Part shown: positions 1 to 8,618 of the stretch, in pieces
How positions within the stretch are numbered: position 1 is the first letter of the stretch
Layout: every line of letters begins with the position of its first letter
Assembly: GCF_010448835.1 (NCBI RefSeq)
Contig: NZ_CP048409.1
Coordinates: 3,108,001-3,172,000, forward strand
DNA from: Draconibacterium halophilum
Lineage (GTDB): Bacteria; Bacteroidota; Bacteroidia; Bacteroidales; Prolixibacteraceae
Direction: 5' to 3'
Length of the DNA: 64,000 bases
The notes under the pieces: generated by a model
What the model saw: only the letters and a program-made list of their open reading frames with translations
The model's database searches: none
What the model was told of the DNA's origin: nothing
Made by a program: the position numbers and the translations under genes

Positions 1-1165
1 TGGGATCGTCATGAATTTGCGTGACTTTTGCCACGTGTAATCCACTCACGGCTCCAAGCAGTCCGGCGGCCGGCATTTCATTTATATCAACCGTTTCGGA
101 AAACCACTTTGGATTGATTCCGAATTGTGCATCAATTGTCCAGTTGCCTTCTGTAATTTGATGACGAACGGCGGAAACATAAACTTTCCCGTTAAATCGA
201 TCGCCCACTCCTGCCAATACAACAGTCGTGTTTGGCTTTACATCGGGAACACCCTGAAAACGGACACGGCCGCGTGTTTTAGACAGTTGATTAAACAACT
301 TTTTAGCATTGGCCCAATCCTGTAATCCAATATCAGTACTGGCACTTCCGTCGCGTAATTCAAGCTTATCCAACTCGATTACCGAAGCCAGTTCATCAGG
401 CGAAATATTTCCGTTAAGCTCAACATCGGCATTATTAGCTTCTTTTTCCACTATTTCCTGGTTAGCCACATCCCAGCCAAAACTGGTAACATTGGCAAAC
501 TGATTGCGGGCATCCATTTCGGCATCAAAATCAAGAATAGTTGCCCCGTAAACGAGGGTCATTTTTTCTTCCTGTAAATAGTCCGGAGCTTGCACCGAAA
601 ATTTACCATCATCAACCACGCACACTTTGCCGTTAGCCTGCGCACGTGTCACGCAAAAATCCCAGTCGCTTACCCGATATTGAACCATTTCAGGATAAGT
701 TGCATCCGTAGCTTCAACATCGGTTTGCAAATCATGCGCACTAATAATTTCTTCGAGAATATCGCTGTCGTTACTGTCGTAGAAATATTTGCTTTTTCGT
801 CCGATGCTCATTTTTACGGCCTTGTCTTTGCATTCAATTTCCAGCTGTGCTTTGTCGGACCGGATCTTCAGATTATGCCTGATTACAATCCCTTTAAAAA
901 TGGTTTCTTCCTCGGAATGGTAACCGGTCTTTATCTCGATCTCCTTTCCCGGAACAAAAAAACTTTCGTTGCTCAGCATAAAATCCTGCGCTGCAGGATC
1001 GCCGTCGAGCAACACAATTTTTGCCCAGGGAATCCGGTTGATCTCCTTTTGCACCGTGATGCTCAAAATCTGATTAGTAGAAGATAATTCTTCCCCTTCA
1101 ACAAGAATTTTGTATGTAACCAGGTCGGCCGACCGTGCAGTTGGTATGACTCGCGTTTCAGGCAT
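1..1165 (-). CDS. VgrG-type spike protein, 3' part missing
   Basis: The reverse strand reads open from an ATG at 1165 to the window edge, giving the first 388 residues (start MPETRVIPTARSADL). The protein has the gpD/VgrG fold signature: an N-terminal beta domain (LSITVQKEINRIPWAK), then a section typed by DKAVKMSIGRKSKYF and a later stretch WDFCVTRAQANGKV. VgrG trimers form the puncturing tip of contractile injection systems; the gp5-like OB fold and needle would lie beyond the edge. It starts 5 bases after the stop of the LysM gene and is the last visible gene of the minus-strand operon. The family call is firm. Whether it carries an effector extension cannot be seen. Confidence 0.88.
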   Translation of the reverse strand, partial: MPETRVIPTARSADLVTYKILVEGEELSSTNQILSITVQKEINRIPWAKIVLLDGDPAAQDFMLSNESFFVPGKEIEIKTGYHSEEETIFKGIVIRHNLKIRSDKAQLEIECKDKAVKMSIGRKSKYFYDSNDSDILEEIISAHDLQTDVEATDATYPEMVQYRVSDWDFCVTRAQANGKVCVVDDGKFSVQAPDYLQEEKMTLVYGATILDFDAEMDARNQFANVTSFGWDVANQEIVEKEANNADVELNGNISPDELASVIELDKLELRDGSASTDIGLQDWANAKKLFNQLSKTRGRVRFQGVPDVKPNTTVVLAGVGDRFNGKVYVSAVRHQITEGNWTIDAQFGINPKWFSETVDINEMPAAGLLGAVSGLHVAKVTQIHDDP

Positions 1166-1170
1166 ATTTA

Positions 1171-1887
1171 CTATACTTTTTGAATAGGAGGAAAGAATAT
1201 CTTCTGTCCTACCTTCAATTTTCTAAAATTGGTGATTCGGTTTGCTTTCGCCACTTCTAGGTAATATTTCGGGTCGCCATATATCCGGTGCGTCATCAAA
1301 GGCAAAGTATCACCTTCTTTCACTTCCCGAATGTGCGTAAGATCGGGCGAAGAGTTGTTCTCGGTTGCCACCCGCAAATTATCCTCAACAAAACCTTTAA
1401 ATTTTGCGTTGGCTGTTGCACGTAGTGGCGTACCGTCGGATTTAAACAGCTTGAATGTGATATCAACCTCAGTTAAAACACCTTTAAACAGAAGTGTTCC
1501 CCACAAAATAACCAGATAATTGGGGCGGTGTTCGTCGCCGTTGTAATCGAAAACCACACGTTTAAACTGATCAATATCTTCCTTTATCCCATTTCCTTCA
1601 TCGGCCGAAAGTTTATTGTCATCAGTTTTTGAAGGCTTGCCATAATTCATTAACACCCCAGTGCGGTCAAAAATAAACTCCAACTCCAGATCTTCGGGTG
1701 GCGTACGATTATAGCGCGGCGAAGATGAACTTGTTCCCGACGCCTGCTGGTTGTTCTGTTCAACTTTGTACTTAAAAACATACTTCTCCGGGTTCAATAA
1801 AGCCTGAAATTCGCCATTGGCAACTTCGTTATTGAACTGTTCATCGCTGTATGCTTTTATCTGCAGTTTTGTAAGTTCTCCCGACAT
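1171..1887 (-). CDS. LysM-containing contractile injection system adaptor (baseplate/tube-cap type)
   Basis: This is a 238-residue protein. Its N-terminal part (about residues 1-180) resembles the CIS tube/baseplate adaptor family, with an early LLNPEKYVFKYKVEQNNQQ stretch. The last 50 residues form a LysM domain (VKEGDTLPLMTHRIYGDP to KVGQKIFFPP). In T4-like baseplates and extracellular injection systems, LysM proteins of this kind (gp53/Afp7-like) join the tube to the spike. That role fits its place directly between the tube genes and vgrG. A good GGAGGA-type ribosome binding site sits in the end of the preceding small gene. Domain assignment is by eye. Confidence 0.82.
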   Translation of the reverse strand: MSGELTKLQIKAYSDEQFNNEVANGEFQALLNPEKYVFKYKVEQNNQQASGTSSSSPRYNRTPPEDLELEFIFDRTGVLMNYGKPSKTDDNKLSADEGNGIKEDIDQFKRVVFDYNGDEHRPNYLVILWGTLLFKGVLTEVDITFKLFKSDGTPLRATANAKFKGFVEDNLRVATENNSSPDLTHIREVKEGDTLPLMTHRIYGDPKYYLEVAKANRITNFRKLKVGQKIFFPPIQKV

Positions 1888-1888
1888 A

Positions 1889-2053
1889 TTAGCGTTCCTC
1901 CTTTTTCGATAAGATTTCCATCACCTGCTCCACACAGGCTTCAACGATCTTTTCTTTTGAACTTTCTTCGCCACCACCACTACCGCTTCGGGGCCGTTCC
2001 GAATCACCAGAAACATTGATCTTAATGTGTAATTCCTTAATTTCTATTGGCAT
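1889..2053 (-). CDS. DUF5908-like small CIS protein (54 aa)
   Basis: This short gene lies between the second tube gene and the LysM gene. It starts at the ATG at 2053 and its TAA overlaps the leader of the LysM gene. The product begins MPIEIKELHIKINVSG, has a Ser/Gly-rich linker and ends in a charged helix (VEQVMEILSKKEER). The MPIEIKELHI start is typical of DUF5908, a family of about 50-60 residues found almost only inside Bacteroidota contractile injection clusters between tube and LysM genes. Its molecular role is unknown; position suggests a baseplate or tube-terminator peptide. Confidence 0.82.
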   Translation of the reverse strand: MPIEIKELHIKINVSGDSERPRSGSGGGEESSKEKIVEACVEQVMEILSKKEER

Positions 2054-2060
2054 AAGTATA

Positions 2061-2519
2061 TTACGTTTTTATTACATTGAAATAGTTATAAGTAAGTTCC
2101 AGCGTTTCGATGGCCAGTTTGCTTTCTTCGGCATTAAAATCGCTCATGCTCCATTTTACCGGATAGGCATGAACAACATTCCAGCTCATCAGCGGATCAT
2201 GTTCCTCATTCAGCAGTTTCACAATAAGGTTGGTGGGCTTGAAGTTGAAATTCTCAACCGCATCGCGGCACCACTTTATCACATCGGAATCCACCAGTAA
2301 TCCGCGTTTCAACACCAGGTTGGGATACTTGGTACGAACAGGCACTTTGTGTTTAAACCGATTCTCTCCTCCTTCGGCAATTTCCTCGGTATCCACGTCA
2401 ACCGTTAGTCCTGCAACCGACTGAAAACGCTGATCCTTGCTGTTGGAGGAAATATCCGGAAACTCAACGCTGAAATGAAATCCTATGGGTGGATGAAATT
2501 CACTCATTCGCTTATTCAA
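2061..2519 (-). CDS. Contractile injection system tube protein 2 (T4 gp19-like)
   Basis: This 152-residue protein belongs to the gp19/Hcp-like tube family. It has the pattern of an N-terminal strand pair (PIGFHFSVEF), a VAGLTVDVDTEEI motif, a VLKRGLL strand and a final helix-strand (KLAIETLELTYNYF). It overlaps the upstream tube gene by 8 bases (ATGA-type coupling), so the two are translated together. Two or more tube paralogues are normal in PVC/Afp-like particles: one builds the tube and others form the tip-proximal ring. This copy is spike-proximal in gene order and likely contributes the terminal layer. Which of the two is the major tube protein is not decidable here. Confidence 0.87.
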   Translation of the reverse strand: MNKRMSEFHPPIGFHFSVEFPDISSNSKDQRFQSVAGLTVDVDTEEIAEGGENRFKHKVPVRTKYPNLVLKRGLLVDSDVIKWCRDAVENFNFKPTNLIVKLLNEEHDPLMSWNVVHAYPVKWSMSDFNAEESKLAIETLELTYNYFNVIKT

Positions 2520-2958
2520 TCATGGTCAGTTTTTCATGAACAAATTCTGCAGTCTCAATTGCTATTTCATTGCCATCGGCTTTAAAATCGGTGGCCTGAA
2601 TTTTTGTGATGTAAGCATTAATTGCTTTCCAGCTTACAACGGGCTCGTGACTTTCGTTTAATAAGCTGATCACCAGGTCTCCACGATATTTTTCGCCTTC
2701 CTCCTGAAAATAAACCGTTTTCACCCATTTTTCGTAAATCTCCAGTCCTTTGTCGGCGAAGGTTCCGCGTTTCAATGTAATATTGCTGTATTTCGCCAAA
2801 CCGGGTTGTTTGCCTTTGTGGTATTCGGCATCGGCACCGGCGCGGTACTCAATTACTTCGCGTTCGAAATCGAGTCCCGAAACTTCGGTGCAGTTAAATT
2901 CTGTGTCGCCAAAGCTCACTTTAAAATGAAACTTTGGTAATGGATATGTAGTTGCCAT
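2512..2958 (-). CDS. Contractile injection system tube protein 1 (T4 gp19-like)
   Basis: This 148-residue tube protein starts MATTYPLPKFHFKVSFGD and carries the family motifs VSGLDFEREVIEYR, ITLKRGTF and ETAEFVHE. It is a clear paralogue of the next gene. It lies directly after the sheath gene, the usual place for the major tube subunit (Pvc1/Afp1-like), which stacks in hexameric rings inside the sheath. There is a short 27-base gap to the sheath stop, enough for its own ribosome binding site, which would help strong expression. Confidence in the family is high; its role as major subunit is inferred from order. Confidence 0.88.
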   Translation of the reverse strand: MATTYPLPKFHFKVSFGDTEFNCTEVSGLDFEREVIEYRAGADAEYHKGKQPGLAKYSNITLKRGTFADKGLEIYEKWVKTVYFQEEGEKYRGDLVISLLNESHEPVVSWKAINAYITKIQATDFKADGNEIAIETAEFVHEKLTMIE

Positions 2959-2985
2959 AATTTATTCTTTTAAAGTGTTGTTGAT

Positions 2986-5073
2986 TTAAATCTCCTGCAT
3001 TTTATGTGAAAATTTCAGCACAATGAATTCAGCCGGACGAACCGCTGCCATTCCAATTTCGATGATCATTTGGCCTTCAAGAATATCCTGCGCGGTCATT
3101 GTTTCTCCCAATCCAACTTTTACATAAAAAGCCTGTTCGGGAGTTGTACCTGCCAATGCACCGGCTTTCCACTGGTTCACCAAATAGTTGTCGATCATTG
3201 CTTTAACTTTCACCCAGGTATTGGCATCGTTGGGTTCGAAAACAAATACGCCGGTTGCTTTTTTTACCGACTCTTCAACCATATTAAAGAAACGACGAAC
3301 AGAAATGTAGCGCCATTCGTTATCGTTTCCGGCCAGTGTTCGTGCACCCCAAACCAGAATACCCTTGCCGGTAAAAGCACGAATTGCATTGATTGATTTT
3401 CCGCCCTGAGTATGAACATTCAGGTCGTCCTGAATATCGTTAGTCACTTTTACTGTCAGTTCCGAAACATAATTCAAACTCACATTTGCAGGTGCTTTCC
3501 ATACACCACGTTCGCTATCAACGCGCGCATAAACACCGGCCATAGCAGAACTCGGCGGTAACTCAAGCGGCAGATTTCCGATGGCAGTAAGAATTTTATT
3601 GTAGGTAGCATTATCTTCCTGCTCAACAGCAATTAGGCTGCGACCATTTAAGGCCCCGTTATTTTTGTCCTTGCCTTCAACTTTTCTTATTTCAATGATC
3701 AGCGCGGTCATGTTTGCAAGCACATTAGCAAATGCATCGGTGTTTGACGTGATGCCTGTTTGCGTATTCAGCGGTGTATAATCTTCCAGTTTTTTTAGCT
3801 CAGCATCAAAGTTTACAGCGTTTACATCCAAGAGGTTTTTGATTTTTGTAGAGGTATCAGCATTTTGCATTTTTACAAATAACTCCTGCAGGTTACTGTA
3901 TACCTCATCGATTTTTCCTGCACCTTCAAAATCGGCATTAAACGTAACCAAAGCCGCATCAATTCCGTCGGCAATTGTCTGATCCTCATCAGAGATGGTA
4001 TCTGAAGCCGCCTTGGCTTCGGTGTTCAGTTTTGTTTTAAAATCATTGAGTTCGCCGAGTGATCCGAGCAATGCTTCCACTGCATCGAGGAATGCCGTCT
4101 TTTTGGTACTGTCGCTCGAAAAAGTTCCTCCCAAATCGAAGCCGCTGGCACTGTACATTTGCAAAAGTACATCGCTAATTGCTCCCGATATATCTCCCGG
4201 TGTTGTTGTCAGATCGACCAGATCGGCCACTACAGCAGGAAGACCTGAAGACGGACTTTCAATAGCCGTTATATTTTCTTCGATGGTTTCGTAGGCACTG
4301 GCATCGTAGGAATAATGAGAAACAATAATCTTCTTTTCATCAAACTGATAGTTCAGAATGGTTTTCAGAAATGGATAATAAGCAGCTCCGTATTTTGCCC
4401 AAGCTTTGTCGGAACTGATGAACTTTCGCAGGTCTGCAATATTTGAATCGCCCGGACTGGCAGCATCGTAACTGTGCGTATCGATGATCGTGAAACGATC
4501 CTGCAGTTTGTCACATTGAGCCAGTGCATCGTTGTACAAGCTAAAGAATTCGGAAGGAGTTGAAAGCGCTGTAGCATCGGGAAAAACCAACAGCGTTACT
4601 TCATCCACTTTTGCCACTTCGGCTAATCCGTCGTTAAAATCGTCGGAATTATTTATGGAAGTGACCTGTGAATCGTCCTCATCCAAATCGGTTCCGTAGC
4701 GGCCAACCGATACAATGTAACATGGCCCGCCGCCATTGGCAAAATACAGTTGCAGCGAATAATACATCAGGAAAGGTTCCCGCGATGCCGGCTGTTTTAC
4801 AACCAAATCGCGTTTTGTGACGCCATTCAGCAGTGTATCGTTAATGGTAATTTCAATGGTAGTTTCGGGCTTTGCAGTTCCGAAATAGGTTACATATTCC
4901 AGCATCGAAGTAATTCTTGTCGGAACACCTTTCAGGTCGCCCTTTATTTTATTGGTAGCTTTTTCAGTATAACCAATAAAAGCAGGGATAGCGGTTTCTA
5001 CTTGCGCTACCGACGGAGGTAATTTCGATATTTCCTCCACGTAAACGCCGGGTGTTTTGTACGTTGTTGCCAT
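2986..5073 (-). CDS. Contractile sheath protein
   Basis: This 695-residue protein is the sheath subunit that contracts to drive the tube through a target envelope. The N terminus reads KTPGVYVEEISKLPPSV, the signature start of phage-tail sheath proteins. The conserved C-terminal domain (about residues 560-695) holds INAIRAFTGKGILVWGART, RRFFNMVEESVKKA and the final AEFIVLKFSHKM. Between about residues 160 and 500 there is a large acidic, Thr/Ala-rich insertion, which makes it longer than simple phage sheaths (about 480 aa) and similar to large surface-decorated eCIS sheaths. It is followed closely by tube genes in one operon. Confidence 0.93.
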   Translation of the reverse strand: MATTYKTPGVYVEEISKLPPSVAQVETAIPAFIGYTEKATNKIKGDLKGVPTRITSMLEYVTYFGTAKPETTIEITINDTLLNGVTKRDLVVKQPASREPFLMYYSLQLYFANGGGPCYIVSVGRYGTDLDEDDSQVTSINNSDDFNDGLAEVAKVDEVTLLVFPDATALSTPSEFFSLYNDALAQCDKLQDRFTIIDTHSYDAASPGDSNIADLRKFISSDKAWAKYGAAYYPFLKTILNYQFDEKKIIVSHYSYDASAYETIEENITAIESPSSGLPAVVADLVDLTTTPGDISGAISDVLLQMYSASGFDLGGTFSSDSTKKTAFLDAVEALLGSLGELNDFKTKLNTEAKAASDTISDEDQTIADGIDAALVTFNADFEGAGKIDEVYSNLQELFVKMQNADTSTKIKNLLDVNAVNFDAELKKLEDYTPLNTQTGITSNTDAFANVLANMTALIIEIRKVEGKDKNNGALNGRSLIAVEQEDNATYNKILTAIGNLPLELPPSSAMAGVYARVDSERGVWKAPANVSLNYVSELTVKVTNDIQDDLNVHTQGGKSINAIRAFTGKGILVWGARTLAGNDNEWRYISVRRFFNMVEESVKKATGVFVFEPNDANTWVKVKAMIDNYLVNQWKAGALAGTTPEQAFYVKVGLGETMTAQDILEGQMIIEIGMAAVRPAEFIVLKFSHKMQEI

Positions 5074-5091
5074 AACTGTTTTGATTTAATG

Positions 5092-5967
5092 TTACATGTA
5101 TATTTCTGAGTATATTTTATTGTCAGCCTCGCCGGGCTTTATAAGTTTTGCATCGGGATTAGGCAATTCCGTCCCATCGAGCTCGATTGTTACAAATCCT
5201 TTTTCGGTTAGCGGGTGCATATCTTTGGTAACCAATTGCCGTTTATTGTTATTTTCCTTCTCAACATCGTCGTTTGGTTTTATCTTTTGGTCGGAGTTAA
5301 AGAAATACCGCCAGTATGTTTTTCGGTTTTCAAAAACAATATTGAATTCGCGGTGCTGGTTACGCAACGAACCATTCTGTTTTGTAATATGATACGAGCC
5401 GTTTTCGCCTTTAATCCCAATGGAAATTATAGCGAACAGATTATGTTGTTCTTCACGACTCAGCTGCTGGATTTCATTTTTAATACTTTCATCGTTTAAC
5501 CTATAAGCATCGTCAGTTGCAACGTTGCTGTTGGCCTTTTTTATTAGCGGGAAACCAGGATCTTCAGTGGATAAACGATTATTGGAAAAGAAAAAGAATT
5601 GACCGGCATTTAACAATCCGACTTGTGTAAAGTGATTGAATGTGCTGTTAGTTGTTTTCAGCAAAAAAGTGAGGTTAAGAGAGTTGTTTAATGGAACAAA
5701 CGGGATGTTTGTGTCGCTCTCTGATACTTTTGTCCAAACCGTAAAACCACGGTCGGTGTTTTTACAAACTAATTTATGACCATTAAGTCTTTGGTTGGTT
5801 ATTGCTGAAGGAACGATAGAAAAGAGTTCGGAAAGTGAATAGCCGGCCAATTGTTTTTCTTTTTCAACATCAGTCATGCTGAAATAATCGTCACTTCCTT
5901 TATTCAAGAAATATTTGTGTAAAATATTTACAGCGAATAAAGGCTTATATTTTGAGATAAAACTCAT
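5092..5967 (-). CDS. CIS-linked protein of unknown function (291 aa)
   Basis: I do not recognise a named domain. The product starts MSFISKYKPLFAVNILHKYF, has a Phe/Asn-rich beta-type middle and a conserved-looking end (GFVTIELDGTELPNPDAKL). It overlaps the upstream DUF4255 gene by 4 bases (ATGA), and the sheath gene begins 18 bases after it, so it is an integral operon member. No signal peptide or membrane segment is visible. Proteins with this KYKPLFxVNILHxYFL start occur in Bacteroidota injection clusters next to the sheath. A cap, sheath-initiator or baseplate role is possible but not shown by the sequence. Confidence 0.7.
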   Translation of the reverse strand: MSFISKYKPLFAVNILHKYFLNKGSDDYFSMTDVEKEKQLAGYSLSELFSIVPSAITNQRLNGHKLVCKNTDRGFTVWTKVSESDTNIPFVPLNNSLNLTFLLKTTNSTFNHFTQVGLLNAGQFFFFSNNRLSTEDPGFPLIKKANSNVATDDAYRLNDESIKNEIQQLSREEQHNLFAIISIGIKGENGSYHITKQNGSLRNQHREFNIVFENRKTYWRYFFNSDQKIKPNDDVEKENNNKRQLVTKDMHPLTEKGFVTIELDGTELPNPDAKLIKPGEADNKIYSEIYM

Positions 5968-6560
5968 GAATTAATGTCCTTTAGGGTTCCTTTTATTGTT
6001 GTTATCAGTTCTGTGCTTGCTTGTTTTTTGCGTTGGCCTACTTGCAACAGTTGTACTTTGTAAATTACCGAGGGGAGCTGCCTTCCACCATGGGTTCCCC
6101 AAATGTGATTCCACACTTCGAATCCCGGCGTATAAAGATCAACTATGAATTTAAAATCCTCGAGTTCCTGCATCGATACATTTGAACGGTTGTAAACAGT
6201 GTTTTGCGCCGTAAAAACCTTCTTCCCCTGGAAATACTCAACTGTCTTGGAAATACTGATTAATGAGTTAGAGTAGAGATCGCAATTGGCACTAACCATA
6301 AAAAAGAGGTTCACATTTACTGCCGGGTTATAATATTCAGCTTTGTTGTTAACCACATGACTTGTTGGCATATTTTTTAACGTCGCTTCTTCCTGGATAT
6401 TCAACAAGGAGATTACAACCTTATCATCAAGATTTGTGGCTTTGTCGTTTCCTGAATCCAGTAAGGCCAGATTTTCCAAAACGACAATTTTTCCCAATCC
6501 GGCATCATCCAGATATGTTTCCAATTGTTCTTTGAGAATTTGAAGAGCTTCGTAAATCAT
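5964..6560 (-). CDS. DUF4255 (Pvc16-like) tube-end/cap protein
   Basis: This 198-residue protein is read from the ATG at 6560, where the sequence MIYEALQILKEQLETYL matches the usual start of DUF4255 proteins. A TTG 24 bases upstream is in frame but less likely. The middle holds NVNLFFMVSAN and the end a helix before GTLKDI. DUF4255 proteins (Pvc16/Afp16-like) are small proteins thought to end the tube or sheath at the distal side in extracellular contractile injection systems. It is the first gene of the visible minus-strand operon, followed with a 4-base overlap by the 291-aa gene. Confidence 0.85.
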   Translation of the reverse strand: MIYEALQILKEQLETYLDDAGLGKIVVLENLALLDSGNDKATNLDDKVVISLLNIQEEATLKNMPTSHVVNNKAEYYNPAVNVNLFFMVSANCDLYSNSLISISKTVEYFQGKKVFTAQNTVYNRSNVSMQELEDFKFIVDLYTPGFEVWNHIWGTHGGRQLPSVIYKVQLLQVGQRKKQASTELITTIKGTLKDINS

Positions 6561-6840
6561 AATAACCTTTTCAGTTTCTACCAATACTAGTAAAACATAG
6601 TTTATTGCGTCCTTAAATAAGGAATCCTATACTAAAAAGGGCAATGGTTATTATCTTCTGTATTTGATGAAGTTTTTAGGAACTTCAATCGTTTAATGGT
6701 GAATACAAGTTACAACAATTGAAAACCAAAGTCAATGCCGAATCCAAATCTAAATAAGAACAAATCACGTAACAACTGATTATCAAACAATTAAAAGAGT
6801 GAGAATATTTAAACAACTGCTTATTCAGAATATATAAAAA

Positions 6841-6930
6841 CTAATAAGTCTGTTTTAAAATCACAAACAGTTGCTCAATTTCCTTGATTAACGTACTGTG
6901 CGAACCGGTAAAATGATCAAACATAAATGA
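6841..6930 (-). pseudogene. Relic of a dacB 3' end
   Basis: Read on the minus strand, these 90 bases encode SFMFDHFTGSHSTLIKEI followed by EQLFVILKQTY and a stop. This is almost the same as the last 28 residues of the DacB protein at 15186-16613 (FMFNHFAGSHSTLIKEV). The DNA also matches, with mostly third-position changes. No rest of the gene is present: upstream it runs into the stop of the GNAT gene. It is a remnant of a second dacB copy, or of a duplication that also brought flanking DNA next to the injection-system operon. The stretch 6561-6840 between the relic and the operon shows only AT-rich leader sequence. Confidence 0.85.
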
Positions 6931-6936
6931 AGTAGT

Positions 6937-7413
6937 TTAAGGCTTTATCTGAGCGCTTCGTTCCATAAAATAATACACTCCGGTATCATCCGTTTTTCTA
7001 AATCCTAAGCGTTCGTATAAACGCATGGCCGGATTATAATACTCGACATGAATATTGAGTTTTTTAAGGGACTTCTCCGATTCTTCGATCAGCTGATTTA
7101 AAATAATTGTCCCAACTCCCTTACCTCTGTATTCAGGTAAAATTGCAATGTCCATTATTCGAATCTGGTGTTCCGTTCTCCAAAGGTAAAGGCGCCCAAT
7201 ATCAAGTTTGTTTTTCTGAATGATCAAAAATTCAGCGCCAACATATGCATTCTTGTAATGTGAATCCTGGGCATTAAATTGGAAATCAATGAATTTGTTT
7301 TTTTGTTCCTCATCCCATCCAGTGGTATCCAGTTCAGTCTCACGTGTGCTTCGATAAACCCTTTTTAGGAAAGAAATATCTGATTCTTTTATTTTGCGGA
7401 ACTTCAGATTCAT
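6937..7413 (-). CDS. GNAT family N-acetyltransferase
   Basis: This 158-residue protein is a GCN5-related acetyltransferase that transfers an acetyl group from acetyl-CoA to an unknown amine. The acetyl-CoA loop RGKGVG is at residues 96-101, preceded by the strand IRIMDIAILPEYR and followed by a helix and the NPAMRLYERLGF motif typical of motif B. It is a single-domain protein of usual length. It starts with ATG at 7413, divergent from the tail-collar genes, and ends 6 bases before the dacB relic. The substrate cannot be predicted. It is probably not part of the injection system, though it sits beside it. Confidence 0.88.
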   Translation of the reverse strand: MNLKFRKIKESDISFLKRVYRSTRETELDTTGWDEEQKNKFIDFQFNAQDSHYKNAYVGAEFLIIQKNKLDIGRLYLWRTEHQIRIMDIAILPEYRGKGVGTIILNQLIEESEKSLKKLNIHVEYYNPAMRLYERLGFRKTDDTGVYYFMERSAQIKP

Positions 7414-7543
7414 GAATTACATTTTTACAAAAACATTAAGGATAAATATATCTTTTTATAGAATTAATTAGTACCTTGTAAGATATTGATATAAAAAAAC
7501 AAACTAAAATAATTTTTTCAATAAATCATTTAAATCCAAAATT

Positions 7544-8065
7544 ATGTCTGAACCTTTCATTGCAGAAATAAGAATTTTTGCAGGAAATTTTGCACCTCGT
7601 GGCTGGTCATTTTGCAATGGACAGTTGTTGCCCATTTCGCAAAACACTGCGCTTTTTTCGCTTATTGGAACCACCTTTGGTGGCGATGGCAGAACAACCA
7701 CGGCGTTACCCAACCTTCAAGGACGCGCTCCCATGCATCCGGGAAGAGGGCCCGGACTAACAGATAGAAGACTTGGGCAAATAGGTGGAACTGAAACCGT
7801 AACACTTAGTAGTGCACAAATTCCTTCACACAATCACTTAGCGAAAGTGAACAGTAACGGCACTGGAAACTCAAATTTGCCCGAAGGAAATGTATTTTCG
7901 AATTCCAATGTCCCCGATGCCAGTGTATTTAGTGGAAATACAGCAAACACAGCCGTGGCTGACCTTACAACTACAGGAGGAGGGCAAGCGCATAATAACA
8001 TGCAACCCTTTATCGCTGTAAATTATATTATTGCACTAACAGGACTCTATCCTTCAAGAAGTTAA
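7544..8065 (+). CDS. Tail-collar domain protein, copy 1
   Basis: This 173-residue protein begins MSEPFIAEIRIFAGNFAPRG, the phage tail collar (microcystin-dependent protein, MdpB-like) signature. The N-terminal collar domain (residues 1-65) contains FCNGQLLPISQN and GGDGRTTTALPNLQGR; the end is HNNMQPFIAVNYIIAL-GLYPSR. It is the first of three tandem paralogues, 18 bases before the next. In phages and R-type particles the domain joins tail fibres. In Bacteroidota such tandem sets also occur alone with unknown function. No signal peptide is visible. Its place near the injection operon suggests, but does not prove, a fibre role. Confidence 0.88.
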   Translation: MSEPFIAEIRIFAGNFAPRGWSFCNGQLLPISQNTALFSLIGTTFGGDGRTTTALPNLQGRAPMHPGRGPGLTDRRLGQIGGTETVTLSSAQIPSHNHLAKVNSNGTGNSNLPEGNVFSNSNVPDASVFSGNTANTAVADLTTTGGGQAHNNMQPFIAVNYIIALTGLYPSRS

Positions 8066-8083
8066 ATCCTAAAGAAAAAAAAT

Positions 8084-8605
8084 ATGTCAGAACCATATAT
8101 TGGCGAGATAAGAATGTTTGCAGGCAATTTTGCTCCACGAGGATGGTCATTTTGTGTTGGACAACTTTTAGCCATTTCTCAAAATGATGCACTGTTTTCG
8201 TTGCTGGGAACCATTTATGGAGGCGATGGAAGCACAACCTTTGGTCTGCCGGACCTTAGGGGAAGGGTTCCTGTACATGCAGGATCGGGGCCCGGTCTTT
8301 CACCAAGACAGCTCGGTTCGAAATTTGGAGCAGAACAAGTTACACTAAACGCAAATCAACTGCCTTCTCATAAGCACCAGGTTAGCGCTAACAATAGCGT
8401 CGGTAATAAAAAGAATGCCGGATCTCATGTTGCAGCAGGCAGTGTTGCACGTGTTTATTCAAACGAGTACGCTTCACCAACCGATTATTTAAGCAATACC
8501 ACAATAAGCAACAGCGGAGGTGGTCAGTCGCATACCAATATGATGCCCTTCCAGTGTGTCAATTACATTATTGCATTAGTAGGGATTTACCCATCACGAC
8601 ACTAA
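8084..8605 (+). CDS. Tail-collar domain protein, copy 2
   Basis: This is a 173-residue paralogue of the preceding gene with the same length and layout: MSEPYIGEIRMFAGNFAPRG, FCVGQLLAISQNDALFSLLG, GGDGSTTFGLPDLRGRVP, then a variable Asn/Ser-rich centre and the end NMMPFQCVNYIIALVGIYPSR. The differences concentrate in residues 95-145, where the collar family displays its variable tip, while the two ends are nearly constant. It lies in a tight co-directional run with copies 1 and 3. Tandem copies with a diverged centre suggest distinct binding partners or a heteromeric fibre. Confidence 0.88.
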   Translation: MSEPYIGEIRMFAGNFAPRGWSFCVGQLLAISQNDALFSLLGTIYGGDGSTTFGLPDLRGRVPVHAGSGPGLSPRQLGSKFGAEQVTLNANQLPSHKHQVSANNSVGNKKNAGSHVAAGSVARVYSNEYASPTDYLSNTTISNSGGGQSHTNMMPFQCVNYIIALVGIYPSRH

Positions 8606-8618
8606 ATACCATAATATT

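Noticed and set aside
590..1087. 165-aa plus-strand open frame
   Set aside because: It is the complement of the VgrG reading frame, which shows clear family motifs.
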